Shown here: piece by piece, positions 34,901 through 49,900 of the stretch
How positions within the stretch are numbered: the stretch's first letter is position 1
Layout of the letters: each line of letters begins with the position of its first letter
NCBI GenBank assembly: GCA_911728455.2
Contig: OU452229.1
Coordinates: 1,803,001-1,867,000 of the forward strand
Reading direction: 5' to 3'
DNA length: 64,000 bases
Source: Marthasterias glacialis
Lineage: Eukaryota > Echinodermata > Asteroidea > Forcipulatida > Asteriidae
Position numbers and translations under genes: made by a program
The notes under the pieces: model-generated
What the model saw: only the letters and a program-made list of their open reading frames with translations
What the model was told of the DNA's origin: nothing
The model's database searches: none

Positions 34901-37900
34901 GAGAATCGGTACTGATTATGAATTTTAAAATCAGTGAGCTTTCAGATAAAAATCGTTTACGATAATAATCTGTACTGCACTTTGTATTTTAATAGTTTAG
35001 TTTATATATGTCCATTAGTCCTTACTTCTTCTCTTTCTTCCACGGCTATGAAGCTCGTCAATGGCGTCACGATCGACTGGCGAATGCTGAGCTCTACAAT
35101 TCGTGACGTAAGCTCATGCTTTTGAGCCTCGTGTTCCGGGCGGTCAGCGTGAAGGACGCCCTCTTCCCAGTCTCTGATCACGGCACGTGCTGCTAACTTG
35201 TGGATTATCTGTGCAAAACAGTTTTTGAAAATGTTAGACTCCGTCCGTATACTGAAAACGTGCACGTTTGGTAAGAGCTTCAAACAGGCAGACAAAGCCT
35301 ACGCTGGAAGCAAAGCCGAAGCCGGGATTTCAAAAAGGGTCACGGTTACCAAACGCACAGAATCTCTGTCACTTTTAATGCGAGACTCGAGAGTGAAATC
35401 ATTGGCGAGTCTTAGATCTACGGTTGACGTCTTGACAAGAGACTTGCATCGTACAACCTGAAGCTACCTCATACGAAGGGAATCCTAACTTGATGTTAAC
35501 TATGTAAATTGACTAACTGTAAATCTATAATGATGATTTCACAAGATAATTTTTTAAGAATTGTTTTACTTGCATACGGTGGACTACTTGTTTTGTGTAA
35601 TTGTTTTGTGTAGTGTTGACTTGTTATTGTGCTGTTTTGTAATGTGTTGTCGTATCCTTTTTATATTTTTTTTAAATGAGAGACATGAACATGTGATTTC
35701 CAGTTTTTAGATTCAATGAAGTTGATCTTATCTTATCTCATCTTAAATAGAGAGAGAATTTTTGCTTCATTTCATCTGTTTCGTGTTCCTGTTTTTTTTG
35801 GTCCTCTTTTCTCTTTTTTCCTCTTAGATCAATCAGTCCATGTCTAGACGTGCAATTCACTGTTTTAACATCTTAAGACTTGAATCAACTGAATAAGTTC
35901 TTACTTTTCCTTCTGTGTGCGGTTGGTCTTTTGCAGATAATACTGTCTCAACCTGTTTGCCGTTTATTTCAGCAAAAAGTGTTGCCTGGAAGAAAACAAA
36001 AACAAACAAAAAACAAAATACACTTTCTGCTTAAGCAACTCTATGAAATTGGGTCTTGCACACAGAACCAATAGGCCTGTTAAATTTTAAAATAGTTTGT
36101 GTTATATTTTCATCAGGCTATTAAAGGGGGGGGGGGAGGTATGGATTCATAGCTGATGTCGTCCTTACCTTTACAAAGTGTTGCAGAAGCCCGTAGACAA
36201 TAAGTCGGTTCTTCCTGAACAAGGAGGTGATTTGAGCGGGAGCTTGGAGGAGTTGACGGGTGTCTTGACCGTCTTGCTCCCACTGGATACTGACTGATGT
36301 CACGGCAGGCTGACTGGCTCGGGATACCTGGAGCTTAATCTAAAATAGGTTTTCCCAAATGAAACCGTCAAGGGGTATAATACGTTTTCTTTATCTTAGT
36401 GCCACAATAATATTTTAAAGATATAAAATTTGAAAAATTTCTTGTCAACATTTACAAATGTAACTTTGGTGGGATGTTTTATCTATTGAATTTACATCAT
36501 GTAACAATTATAGCTTTCCCTGTAGCTTTCACACCACTATTTCAAACAAAATGATATAAGTTTTAAGGGAGCGTAGTTCCATCTCGCAATAAAATAAATG
36601 TTGTTACTGCAATGTGCTCACTTTCTTCTCCCAGGTTGATTTCGCTGCACTGTCAAAGAACTCAAAGGCGCCTCCACCGTGTCTTGCTACGGCTGCAAGA
36701 AGGTGACGGTTTGCTGTCGCACTACATCATGACAATAAATAGTAAAATTTTAAAACAGAGAAAATGTCGAAAACAGTCCAAAGACATTGATAACAAGAGT
36801 TTAATAAGCAGATTTCTGGTTTTAAAACAAACATTGTTATACTTATTGTTTGGTTAATCTTATTTTGCTTTGCAGTTATTCAATGTGATATAACTATGTT
36901 ATTCTAAAAATATCATCTCTTCGGTAAAAATACACTAGGTATAAATGGGTTGTCACATACATTAGCCCAGATAGTGTAGTAAAAAAACAAGAAGTACCGG
37001 ATCTATTTAAACACTTTCATAAAAATGTTCATACTTTTCTCTCAATTAGGTAATAATGATAATGTTAAATTTGCAGTTAGGGCTATAAAGAATGCTGTAT
37101 TTTAACCGTAAACAGATATGTGTTAAGTACTACTTAGTACATTCCCGAGTACTGTGATAAAAAAAAATCCGCAGGCATATTACTCGGGTGGAATTCGAAC
37201 CCACGACCTTTGCCATTCGGGAGCAGACGTCGTAACACAAGACCACCGAGCTAATAGATAATTTTGGTTGGGAACACGCTGGATGATTTACACGCCTGAA
37301 CCAACAGGAACCGAGCAAATCGTAGCACCTCATGCACCTTCTGTAGAAGCAACATACCTCACACCACAGGTGAAGATCCTCGTGAAGGCTCTGTTACGTC
37401 CAACAGCTCTCAAAGTCGCCTCTTCGTTTTGCAGGTGACCGTCAGTTACCAGAAACAGATTTCTATGCGTGCGCTCTTGTTTCAGCAAGTTCTGCGACTG
37501 TAGAGGGCGCCAGAAGTCGGTGCCTCCCTGCCCCACGGTATATCCTTTGATGAACTCCCTGGCCAACTTGACATTCTTTCTGTTCTTTTGTTGACTTGTA
37601 GGGAACAGCTCATCGAATTCTGTCCCCAAAAAGTAAGCAAACATTGGGGAAAGGAATTAAGTTCAAACCATCACTCTGAACTATCAGAAGGTAGCTTAGA
37701 ATGCGGAGAAGTTCCAGTATGTAACAAAATATTTGTTAACTCATGAACGCAGATTTTGTTTGGGCTTGATAAACGGTACACCTCACGAGATTAGGACTGA
37801 TAAATGTTATTATCATGTGGGAGCCATGGTACTCTCTTAAAAAAGCACTCCTCTTTTTGTCCGCCATATCACTCTTGCAAAGAGCTATATGGCGGACAAC

Positions 37901-40900
37901 CCCTTTTTAGAGTGAAAACATGTATTTTCACTAGAGTCAGAGTGAATTTCACTCCGCTTTCACTCAAAAAAAGAGTGGTGAAGAGTGAGTTTCACTTTTA
38001 AAAGAGCCAAACCGACACCACTCTGGCAAGCGAGTGAAATTTTCACTCTTTTCCATTTAGAGAGTAGCTTGCCTTAGCGTAGCCATATATATGGACTCTT
38101 CCTCTGGGCAGTATTTATGCAAAAGTGAAGGTCCCCGGGGCTAGCCTTAGCGTACATTCGACGCTCCTTAATATCAGCATTTATAGCTTGGGATATTTTC
38201 AGTTAAAAAAGAAGACACATTCAGACTCGTGTCTTTCACCAAAGGTTATAACAATTTCTTTTCGGAAACACTTGTCATTCTGAGGATAACTCCCCAACCA
38301 AAATGCTAAAAAAATAAGGAGGAGATCAAACCTGTCCCAGCTCAACATTGGTTAACTGACTGTAAATGCTTCCATTCTTTGCACAAATCAAAATATCTGT
38401 AGTAAAACCAACCTGTGAAAATGTCAGCTCATTTCGTTGTTTCATTTGCGAGAGAACGGTGAAAATGCATTCGGCATTTAAGCATTCCCGTCTCACTGAG
38501 ACGAAAACTAATTTTGGATCTAATTTCATTTAGTATTTTCAAAACGATACCACTTGAGGCAGAAATGTTTTAAGGAAAGTTTTCTACCATCATTATCTTT
38601 ATACCATGTAAGGTATAATATGTAAATCTGTGAACATATTTTATGTTCTTCTTCTTACCAATGTTGAGCTGGGGCTTTAAGACCTACCTGTACCAAAGAC
38701 TACCACATTGAATGAGCAACGTGAGGGAAGATTCTGTATAATAAGAAGCAGTAGTTTCTTGGCCTCTTCGAGACTTGTCCCCTTCATTGAGTTAGATGAG
38801 TCCATCACAAGGACCATCTCTGGATTAGCTAGATCACTCACATCGAGTTCGGGGTAAAACACGAGCATGGCGGCCTGCCGTAGAAATAGAAATACTTGTT
38901 TCATAGGAAAATGCTTACAAGAACAAAAAATACTGCTTAAAAAAAGGTGTATCACATTAATTTAACATAAAATTCACGAGTTGTTTAAATCACCTCTTAT
39001 TTCTAGTCGAAGGAAAATACAATTGCACGTTTTAGTTCCGATTTCCTTTCAGAGCAGGTGATCTATTCACCTCAAACAGAAACCAGCCCATATTTATAGA
39101 CACAAATAAAAGGTCACCATATACTAAAGGCTGGGTATAGGTAAAAGTCTGACTCGGTTTGTACGCACATCACCCCTTCATAAATGTTCATTCTTTACAA
39201 ACAATTTAACATCGTAAGATACCAGTGGTATTGTTTTTAAGACCACTTGAAGAGTAGTAATGGGCTGTATAATCAAAATCCAACCCTGTAAATGTGAAAG
39301 ATTGAAAATTTTACTCTCTCGACCGAGTGGTGTCAGTTTGGCTCTTTTAGAGTGAAACACACTGTGCATCACCTTTTTTGAGTGAAATTGGAGCGAACTT
39401 CACACTCTTATTCAAGTTAAAATACCCGTCTTTCACTCTGAAAAAGACTTGCCGCCATGTGGCTCTTTGCAGGAGTGGTATGGCGGACAAAACGAAAAGA
39501 GGTTTTCACTCTTTTACATTTTTTAGAGAGCAGTTTCCCCACGGATGTTAAACTATTACATTTAATGTGCTACCTGGTCATTGGATCCTGGTTTGGTCTC
39601 TTCTATCCATATTCTTGGTTTGTGAATCTCTTCTACACCGATCAATAGCTGAAACCCTTCATCCAGTTTGGAGTCCTTGCCAAGCTTGACCGATGCCTCA
39701 TTGTTTGATTGCTGAGGAAGAAACACAGACCTTCCAAAAATTGAGCATTCCAAACAAAAAGCAAGTGTTGCCATTTTTCGATACTGGGTAGGAGCAGCTC
39801 TAATGTTGTGAACAGCTTTTTCAGGAAAAAAGTTTCCCCCAAAATACAGTTGAAATAAAAACCTGGGTGTGGATGAAATAAAAGTTAATGCAAAGGTACT
39901 TGTGATTTTCAACGACCCATCTGGGCCACCACACCTTAAAGTTCATTTAATATTAAAAATGGCAGAAAAGTTTCAATAGCTCGGAGTAACTGACTGTATG
40001 TTCAGAGCGATGTCACGCTTTAATGGATCTCAACATGTCACCAGAGCAGGCCTACCCTTTTTGTGACCAACTTTTGGAAATTTATATTTTTAAGAATCAG
40101 TGGCTCACTTTGACCAGAATGGAATGTGTAGTTGACTCGATACTTGTGATCTTAGTTGCCATGGTAACCGCTACATGGATGGACTGCTCCCTGTATGAAC
40201 AAAAGACATCAAACACTTCGTGTGAAAAGGAATGGCCATATTCCGTTGGCTACCACAAAATAAAACCGGAAATTGCACAAGTGATGTCCGCCATCTTCTT
40301 GCATTTCCAGCGGAGGCGGACGTCATGGGACAGCTAGGGATATGCAATCAAACCAAAGCAACAAAGCCACCAAAGCATAAAGGACAAATGTTTTGGTAGT
40401 GAAGAATATGAGTTGGTGCATGCATTTCTCTTTCAAATGTAGTTATGGTCCTGTCTAGGGAAAGTATTCTCCAACGAGAGACTTAACAAGTTAACTATTT
40501 TTGACAGCATATAATTGACATTACACTTTTATTTCGATATTCAAAGGAGAATATCATGTTGACAAGATTTATATAGGAACAAAACCTATTGCAGACACTA
40601 TAGTATGCATATAGGCTAATATATGTTACTGGTATTCGTCCCCAGATCAACATTTGTTGCAATGCTGCATGATCATTCTTTGTTTGGGTACTATTTGTAC
40701 AGTCCGTCGAGTTATCTTATATTTCACAATTTATTGTGGTTTTATTATACTGGCTGATTTGCCTGCGTTTACTTGGAATAAAAATAATGGATTTAACTTA
40801 GTATCGTTAGCATTACGGACGAACTGAAAATTACTTGTAAATTGTTTCCAGTTCGACATCGACAGCATCTCTCTCTGAGGGCGTCCCTTTAGCAAGCACC

Positions 40901-43900
40901 TCCTGGCGTTTCCACGGTGCTACCGTACCGAGGAGATTAAAAGCGAGTCTGTCGCCCTCTACTGCTAGTTCTGTCACATACGTCACTTTGATGAGAACAT
41001 CAGCTTGCGGAGGAAGATTGCCAACGCTAACCGAAAAAACATGCTTGAAAATGACACGACAAAAATAGTAATGTTACCTTACCATTGTTTTAAATAGGAT
41101 GAGGCAAAACAAAAAACACTGTCACAAAAGCAACGGTTTCACATAATGAAAGCATCGCTTGCTTACCACAAAAGAAAACCAAAATAACAATCATGACAAC
41201 AGATAATTGTGAATTGTAATAGTTAGTAAAGGTCTGGGAAAAAACATACAAATTTGGAACGATTTTCAATCATTTTTCAAACAAAAACGGTCTGATAATA
41301 TTCGGAGTAATGGGAATCAGAAATTATTATTGCTTTTGGACAAGTGGAATATAGAGGGTATGCACAGCCGTTTTCCTACTGTAAACGTACGGCCGTTTTG
41401 ACCTCATTGAGAACGATGTTGTTCATATCTCTATGGGACTCATGACGTCAGACGGATATTAAAAGGTCTGTACGATGAAGGTTGCGGTGAAATAAGTAAC
41501 TCACAGGTGACTCTTCATCCATAAGATAGGCTCCGTGTCCAGCCTCTACGGCTTGGCGATACTCTTTGTGGGCCTTCTCCTTCTCCTTCACGACACCAAC
41601 TACATGTTTATCATTGATGAATGCCTCAAATCCACACACGGCCGCTGATTGGTCTATTGGAAATACGTACTTGGCTTCCATGGTTTCGTCACTGTTGTTA
41701 CGATAAGACTGAAGGACCACTACCTGCATGGTTAAATATTGGCAAAATTGATGTACTGTCACAAAATCAAAGAACGAGAATAGGTGCTTAGTAAGTCATA
41801 TAGTTCTGATAGAGTGAAAATATGATCAGATTATCAAATTTGAAACTAATCTAATCTCTTATAATTATTGTTTTTTATATTACCGCTCATGTAAAGTTTC
41901 AACTCATAAAAAGGAAAATTACTCAAAGTGGCGTTTTTTTTTTTGAGTTTAGGAGTCTGTCAGGCCCAATGATGGATGATTCTCACAACAAACACACCCT
42001 TCTGCTCGATTTCATACCGACTCAGAGCTTGTTATTTACACGTATTAGTTGACGCCTTTTGGTTGGTATCTATGAGTTGACATCAAGTAGCTGATACCTA
42101 CGGATCAGAAGTTGATACCTATTAGTTGATATACTGGTTGGTACCTGTGGTTGTCAGCTAAATCTATCTATTACACTCTAAAAAGTGCCGGGTCAGATTG
42201 ACGCGGATTTGGGTCCCAGGGTGGCAAATCCTTAATATTTTGGCATCCTGGGACCCAAATCCGGGTCAACCTGACCCGGCACTTTTTAGAGTGTAGTTGA
42301 TTCATATTTTATGAATGCTACCTCAGCTATTAGATCCAGTAGTTTTGCTCTGACGTGTACAGCTTGTAGCGTGACGGAGTCTGATGTTTCATTTTGACTG
42401 ACTAAGCCGACATCAACGTCAACCACGGGATCTTTCGCACATTCTACATCACTGAGATCTAGTAAAGAACCAAATCTGTTTAAAGGAGGTTTGTATGATA
42501 GTAAACTACAAGTGCATCCTTACATCATAAAAATCAAACTCTGAATCACCACAGCTGGAGGGCCAGGCCGCTATGAGTTCATAGCGTCCACCAATGCTCG
42601 GTCATTAACAAGCAGAAAAGACCGGGTCTCCACACTGTTTTCCCCCTCGTTCTTACTTTAAACATTTTAATGACCTTTAAAACTTAAGTCCAGATAAGTT
42701 TCAGATTTTAAATAAAGGTGTTATATAGTATCATCATAGTGGAAGTGTATACATTTAAATTCACTGATAAAGTCTTCAGTTTCAACAAATACACTGTACA
42801 ACAAACGTGGAAACATATATTTGCAAATTCAACATTTTTTGCTAACTTTCTATTGAAAGAAAATACATCTCATTATTGGTTGGTTTTTTTCAAACAAATT
42901 CTAAACAATTTCTGAATAGTAATTGTGTAACATTTTTACAAAGTGTGATTATCTGTTTTTGCTTTGCATTGATGGCTCCCCGTTGTTTCTCCAACCTTGG
43001 TTCGCAAAAACTCAGGCCGTGACGTTGCAAAAGAAAGGTCAATATATAGCACACGTGGCAGTGACTTCCAACATGGGGCAAACCAAGATTATTGTGATGA
43101 TGACGTCAGGTGAATTGAGTCAATATAACTCTATTACTCTTACCAATAGTTGGAGGAGCACTACTTTCAACCTCGACCTGTTTGCAGAAGACGATCTCCT
43201 CTGGTCCTTCTGCAATCTGAGGAGTTTCACAAAGAGGTAGCTCCAGTTCAGCTTCTCCTGGTAGGGTGAATTCAACAAGGTAGCGTATACACTGCTGGTT
43301 TGTCTCGTACACAACAAACTCGTCATCCTGTAATGGACAGCATTAAAGTAAAACAAGCTTTTGATTTTGATTTCATTACGTCATAGTTCTAATAACTGCC
43401 AATCGGGGAATATTAATTTGATAAGCCAACTTAATATTCCCCGATTGGCAGTTATTAGAACTATGACGTAATGAAATCTTGGCAGTTAAACAAGTATAGT
43501 TTTGGCCTGTATAAAACTGTGGTCACTCCGTATTCTGCACTGACGTCACACGGTCTGCCTTTTTAGGGGTCACAATGCACGAAAAGATATGGTGCGCGCC
43601 CAACTGTGCGCGTGGTCTAAAATGCGCAATGCGCAGTAACGGACGGGGGGATCTCTGAATTACAAAATGGCGCAGGCAAGATTAACTTTGTGATGACTTC
43701 ACGCGAATTGGGTCAATATAATTTCATTATCAGGGTAACATATGAGTATATCTGATTACACCAATGGTCGATGGCACAGAACTGTTCGCCCGCCATACAT
43801 GCGGGGTCTTTTTTGCAGAGTAAGAAGCTGCATTATTATAGTGAGGAAAATCTGCTCTGAATCAGGTCTTATCAAGGATACGTACGTCTGAAGACAGGAT

Positions 43901-46900
43901 CCTGAGTCATTAAGTACAATTCCGACACTGGCAGTTTTTGTACCGACCCCCGGGATTAAAGTGTTACACGTGGATGGAGCTTCGTAGATAAACAATGCTA
44001 TTTTATGGACAATCAATTCTACCTCAAACTCGGACTCTTTTGGGTGACAAGAACCACTGCTGACCCCATGGGTGCTATGGTACCCATCTGGTGCCTGATC
44101 GAGAGTCATATCAAACTTGTAAAGCTCCTTGACGTTACCCAAGGCAACCTTGTTGATAACCATTAGTCTGGTAGCGGTTTGCTGACTCGGTGGTGAGTAC
44201 TGCTGAGCTGTACTGCAAGACGATGGACGGTAATAATAAAGTTTTACATGTTCGAATCAACGGACGTGCTAAGAAACAAACTGATACATTTTTAAGATTA
44301 CTTCATTGTACCTTTTTGAGGAGCTGTCAACTTTCCCATCTGGTCACCTTGACCCCCTTCCAGGCAGATGCACCACTACACAGTTGACCTACTTCGTTTT
44401 TACGAAAAATTAACAATCACTTTAACCCAAACGTAAAAATCAACGTCATGAAAATCCAGTTGAGTGGCAAATAAAACCATCAAAATACGTCAATGTTTAC
44501 GGATTTCAATAAATTTGAATATTACATCAAATACATACCTTTCTCTATCGGCAAAATAAATGCCGTTTCCAAGGAGACCGGCATCTCGCCGAGAACCGCC
44601 GTACTCTTCTACAACAATCTTCGGTAACAACAAACCCCTAAGAATAAACGAAACATTGAATTGGCAATGGCGTTGTGACAAGAACGAACGAGACACAAAG
44701 AAATCATAATTATCAACAAACTATACCAAGGCAGCTCAAGAGCAAGTTTGATCAAGGACCGTAGTTGACCATAGTTCGACTAACTCTGATCGAACCCACG
44801 CTAGTCAACGATGGTTGGCTAGTCTAGTCAACTATTCGCAACCAGCCTATCGAGGTTGGTCGTATCGCTGATTACCAATAGCCGTTTCATATGCACAGTG
44901 CAAAGGGGACCAGTTATCAGGAAAGTGTTAACGTTGATTTCACAGTTTTTTTCATGGTCACGTTGACATGACTAGAGTCTGCGTATACGTCACAAACCAA
45001 CCACTTATAACCATTGGTCCTTGATAAAACTTGCTAAGTAATCATTGTCTAACTAATCTTTTCACACAATAATGAATATTGATCAAATCATCAATCATTA
45101 GAGAAATCAATGATCATTATGGTGTTACACAGTTTAAAGCACACAGTGTTAAACGAAATGAGACTAAGCGATGAGAATCCCATCTGAAGAAGTTGTTGGT
45201 AGCATTTCAATCAGACGTTCTGTTGATTTACATGTGATATTTCAAAGTTGGGTATTCAGAGTTATTAGCTCGAAGAACTTCAGTACAAGATAGCGAAGTC
45301 TTGGACCTAGACTAGGAAGTCGGCAGCCTAGATCCGAGTCCATTGTGTCCCCTCACTGTCCACCTATACACTAGTTTGTTGGTTGCTATATTAATGTTCA
45401 CATTCACCTTGAGAGAATTCCAAGAAACGTGGCTGGTCTTGATCCGTGGAAGAGGAGTTTGTTATTGCCGATAGTACCGTCAAGTGACGCCTCTTCAATA
45501 CCTCGAGTGGCGGCAAATATTCTCTTGATGTCAAGAGGTTCCTCGCTGCAATTTGAAAATTAAAGAAGTGCGCCAAAAAATCAACCCTCGTCGTAGTTAT
45601 TGTTATTACTGTCGTTTTGTTAAACAAACTTTGCCGTCCTTGCACCAGAGGCTTCTGGCATATAGCAAGCTATCGGGAAAAGTATCATTGGCATCAGTGT
45701 TATTTACATAATATAGCTAACTGGATCTTGAATACCACAAGTTAAAACTGGACAACAGACGTTCAGTATCATCATGCTTCAAGAAGTAAACTTTGACGAT
45801 AGAGCCTCACCCAAACCACAACTGCTGCGTCACTTGTTTCCGTTGAGCAAGAAATGGAACTGTGGATTGTGTACATGGTATAATATTCAAAGCATCTCCG
45901 ATCGTAGAGTTTCACGCACTACAAAATGATTTTAATCTAAATTTCTCATCATTGTTATTTCCAAAACATAAGGGAGCATTGTGCCTACCTTGATTTAGTT
46001 TCCATCAAGAAAGCTTTGATCTTTTCGAATTCTGGATGAGTTGGAGGTAGGTAGCTGAGAAAACACTGTATTGCATGATATCTTGCTTGGCTACTACTGC
46101 GTTGAGACCAGTCGGTTGACTCGCTTACATTCACTATATCTTTGATTAACTGTAATGCATGAAAACGACGATAATAAACCATTTGGCGCCTAAATAATTA
46201 TGTTGATTGCTAAGCAATCACAGGGGATTTTGGACCCCTGGTGCTTCTTTCCCCTTTCGGCAAGTAATAGCGCCCTCTTTTGTCTCAACTGCCTTCAGCC
46301 CAGAGCAAGTTCGGGTGGCAACTAGACTTTACTAGATCGACTAGACTAACCAGAAACCATAGAGCACAGGGAGATTGACCATAATTATCGAGCCACGCAT
46401 GGTCGATCTTGTCCATTCGAGAGCAGCGCTACGTCACTGTTTACGGTAAGTCTAGTCAAGTCTAGTCGCCCACCCGAACTTGCTCCCATGTTACCCTGTG
46501 GGGGCATTATAATAATACAATACAAGCTACTTTGACGTCATAATCAGAACTGAAAGTAAAAGAACTGTGACACTATTCGAAAGCATTCAGTAATACTCAG
46601 AAAAAGCAACGAAACCAACTTTTGTGTTTAAGAGCAAATTGTGCCAACTATGGTGGCTTAAATTTTAATGGGACATCCCAGTTATAAGAATTTAAGTCTC
46701 ATAAATTAACAAGAACATTTACGTTAATATTCGTGACAGTGAGAAAAGTTGTGAAATTTGACGGAAAATTTGACATCAATAATCTGTGCGACTACGGGCA
46801 CCGGGCGCAAAGTTTGACATGAACGTTGACGTCAATATTCATAAATCCGGGCAAAGTCATGAAATTTTTAATGGAAATATACAACAATTAAAACTTGACT

Positions 46901-49900
46901 CGTCGCAAAATTTTACATGTGTCGTACCAGTAGCTTACAATGAATATTATAGTCAGAGATGTCCACTTAAAAGCCACCTTGTGCATGATTTCTTTTTCCA
47001 AATCTTTTTCTGATTCTCGATCAGAAGTGAAGTTTGGAAGCCTCACGTAGGCCTATACACTTATTTCAAAACTTACCTGGCATAGCTCTTGTTTAGTGGC
47101 GATCATTCTTTTGCTATTAATGAACTCTTCAAGCCGTGGTCTGTGTGGTATTAATTCATAGAACTCCCTGTTGAGATTGGCCAGTTCATCTCGATCCTCC
47201 TCTTCTCCGTTCTTCTCAAGACTCTTTTTGATTTGTAGAAGTATACCTTCTGCCTTTTTAACCTACATGTGGATAACACACTAGTATCAATGCAAAATAC
47301 AGATGTCACCGGCTGGTAATCGTTAGGGTCCGGGAACCAGTCCAAAAAATGTCAACCATTCCAAAATATGGCTTATTGCAAAGCCAAGACTCACTTTGCC
47401 TAGTCCAATTTTCCTGTAGGGAACCAGAAGCATCTCCCTCAGCTCACCGATGGTCTCCCGCCAGACGTATTCCACGAGGCGAGCAACTTCATCTGAGATT
47501 GGTGGGCCGTCTTGAAGACCAGATTCCAAAGCTTGCTGAATGAGAATGTTCAAATGATTTGCGTGTTTAGAGGAAAACAAACTGAGCAACATTTTGTTTT
47601 CTTTGCGGCCTTTAGGGGGGGTGACAGCCTTTGACCCACACCTCTACCCTTAACCACTGCATTTGCCGACAGAATCACGTTCCCCAACTTAACTTATGGT
47701 TTGTTACATCTTATAAAACTTAAATTTATTTTTTACACATATAGTACGTGGTGCAATTTTCTGTTATTGCCATAAACACAAGGGCAAGCCCCTTCTCTTT
47801 CACGATAGTTTTTCGGTTTTTTTGTTTGTTTAGTGAATTACACAACACACTGGACCTACGGCTTCATGTCCCATCATCAGGACAAAACAATATTTATATT
47901 TATTGTAAATGTTTTGCTCGCTTACAGGACCCGAATCCCCTACCCCTAGAACCCCTAATTTCATGAGTCACTCGTTTACATTCTGTTTCTACGTTTCAAC
48001 AGTGAACATGAACAAAGACAAATTTCTAAATGTTTATCGAAAAGACGTGTAAAGGGTTTACTTTGCGATAGACTTGTGATCCAATCCATCGAGACAGGAA
48101 TTTCTTTGATTTGTGAAACTTGGAGAAGGTAGAGTAAATCTTGGCGTAAACTGCGAGCGCTTCGTCGATAGACTCGGCGTAGTGGCATTTCTTGATGCCA
48201 CAATTCTCATCCTGGCAAATAAAAGAAGAAGAAAAAAAACGAAATAAAAATTAACATAACTAAAAATTATAAAATATAAGGGGGGAAATAAACAAGAATA
48301 TGTATTTCATAAAAGTAAGTGACTTTTAATAACATGGATAGGTAGATGCATTAGAGATGCCAGTATAATATGGGTATGTTTTACTGAAATGTCCATTCAG
48401 GTCAAATTAACCCTCAGATTCATTCATCTTGAAAGTTGAACCGAAACCAATCATCTATTTTTCACAGAAAATAGGACCCTAAGTTATATAAGTCCCGGAA
48501 GTGACTGGAAAACGTTTAATAAAAAAGAAGAAATTATTATGTGGAAGCTCAATGGTGCCAGAAATTTAATTAGTAACTACATTTTCGGGGGGGAAATACT
48601 GTTATCGAATAATAGGACAGCGCATATAGTTCTTCCCGGATTTGGGGCAGAGGCTCACTGGTGTACGGTGGTGCACGTATAAAAAGGTAACGTTCACGAA
48701 ATTTGTTACCAATCAAAGATGTCCAAGATGACGTCAGATCTTGGGAATACAATCATCATGCCGCGTATTGTTTTCAACTAAATGTTAATTGCAATGGTAT
48801 AGTGTTTATTACCTGCAACATTGTAATATACGGTTTCCGTGGGTCATTTTCGGCAACTAATCAGCCTGTTTAACTTTCATGCATTCGTATCAAAGCGATT
48901 TTGCCTCTTCAGTTGAAGCATTATTTATGCATTATAACAATGCAAAATCGGCATTAGCAGAGTAGCAACAAGAGAATTCCGCGAAATTGCTGCGAATTTG
49001 GATGCTGTTTGAGTAGATTGTTGATTTGACCGGTTATCTTTTTATCGCATGACGCAAAATGACAATTGCTTACACATTAAGTGAAACTGAATGGACGTTT
49101 TGAGGAGCTTTCAATTTTGCGCAAAATAGAATAACGCACCGTTTAAATCGGCCGCTTATTTGCCGGAAAATGAACGGGAAAATCTTTAGTATTCATCTGA
49201 ACAGAAGCGCACTTTTAGAGTGTAAACTCAGTAGACCTACCCAAAGATACTGGAAACACAAGATAGGACACTTGTGCCATTTTGCACGGTAGCAGATGTA
49301 ACGCCTTTATACCTACCAACTGCGTGATGGCGCCCTTCCCCTTGTGTCAATGTTGCTAGGATTATTGACACAATTTATTGCCGAACACCAAATTTTCGAT
49401 CTGCCTTCACCATTTTTAGTTGGAAGGATTTGGCGTAAGTTTTAGTGGGGCAGGCTTATTGCGCAAACGATCTTTGGTTTTACCTACCAAACGACAGCGG
49501 GCGCCCCTATTTTGCGTTTTAAGTCTGAATAGAGTGTCCTTTGTGTTGTAGTATCCTTGACCTACCTGCATTTCTGATAGCGTCCCTGTGTGTGTGAATA
49601 CCCTGCACGGATATTTGGACCACAGACCATTTCCTCCTTCCCCCAAACTGTTCTTCTCAAGCGGAACGACATGGAGCTCCAGCAACCTAAATGCAACGTC
49701 CTCGTCCGGCTGAGGTTGTGCTGGATCCTTCAAATAAAAATATAACACAGGTTTACCGGTCAATTTCAGGAAAAATGAATCCAATGTCATTCAAACGCAT
49801 TCAAATTCACGCATTTCCCCTAATTTGATCAAACTGGTTTTTTCTTTTTGAAAGCTACTGTTGAATTCAATTTCGTTTTCGTGCGCACATGATTTCGATG

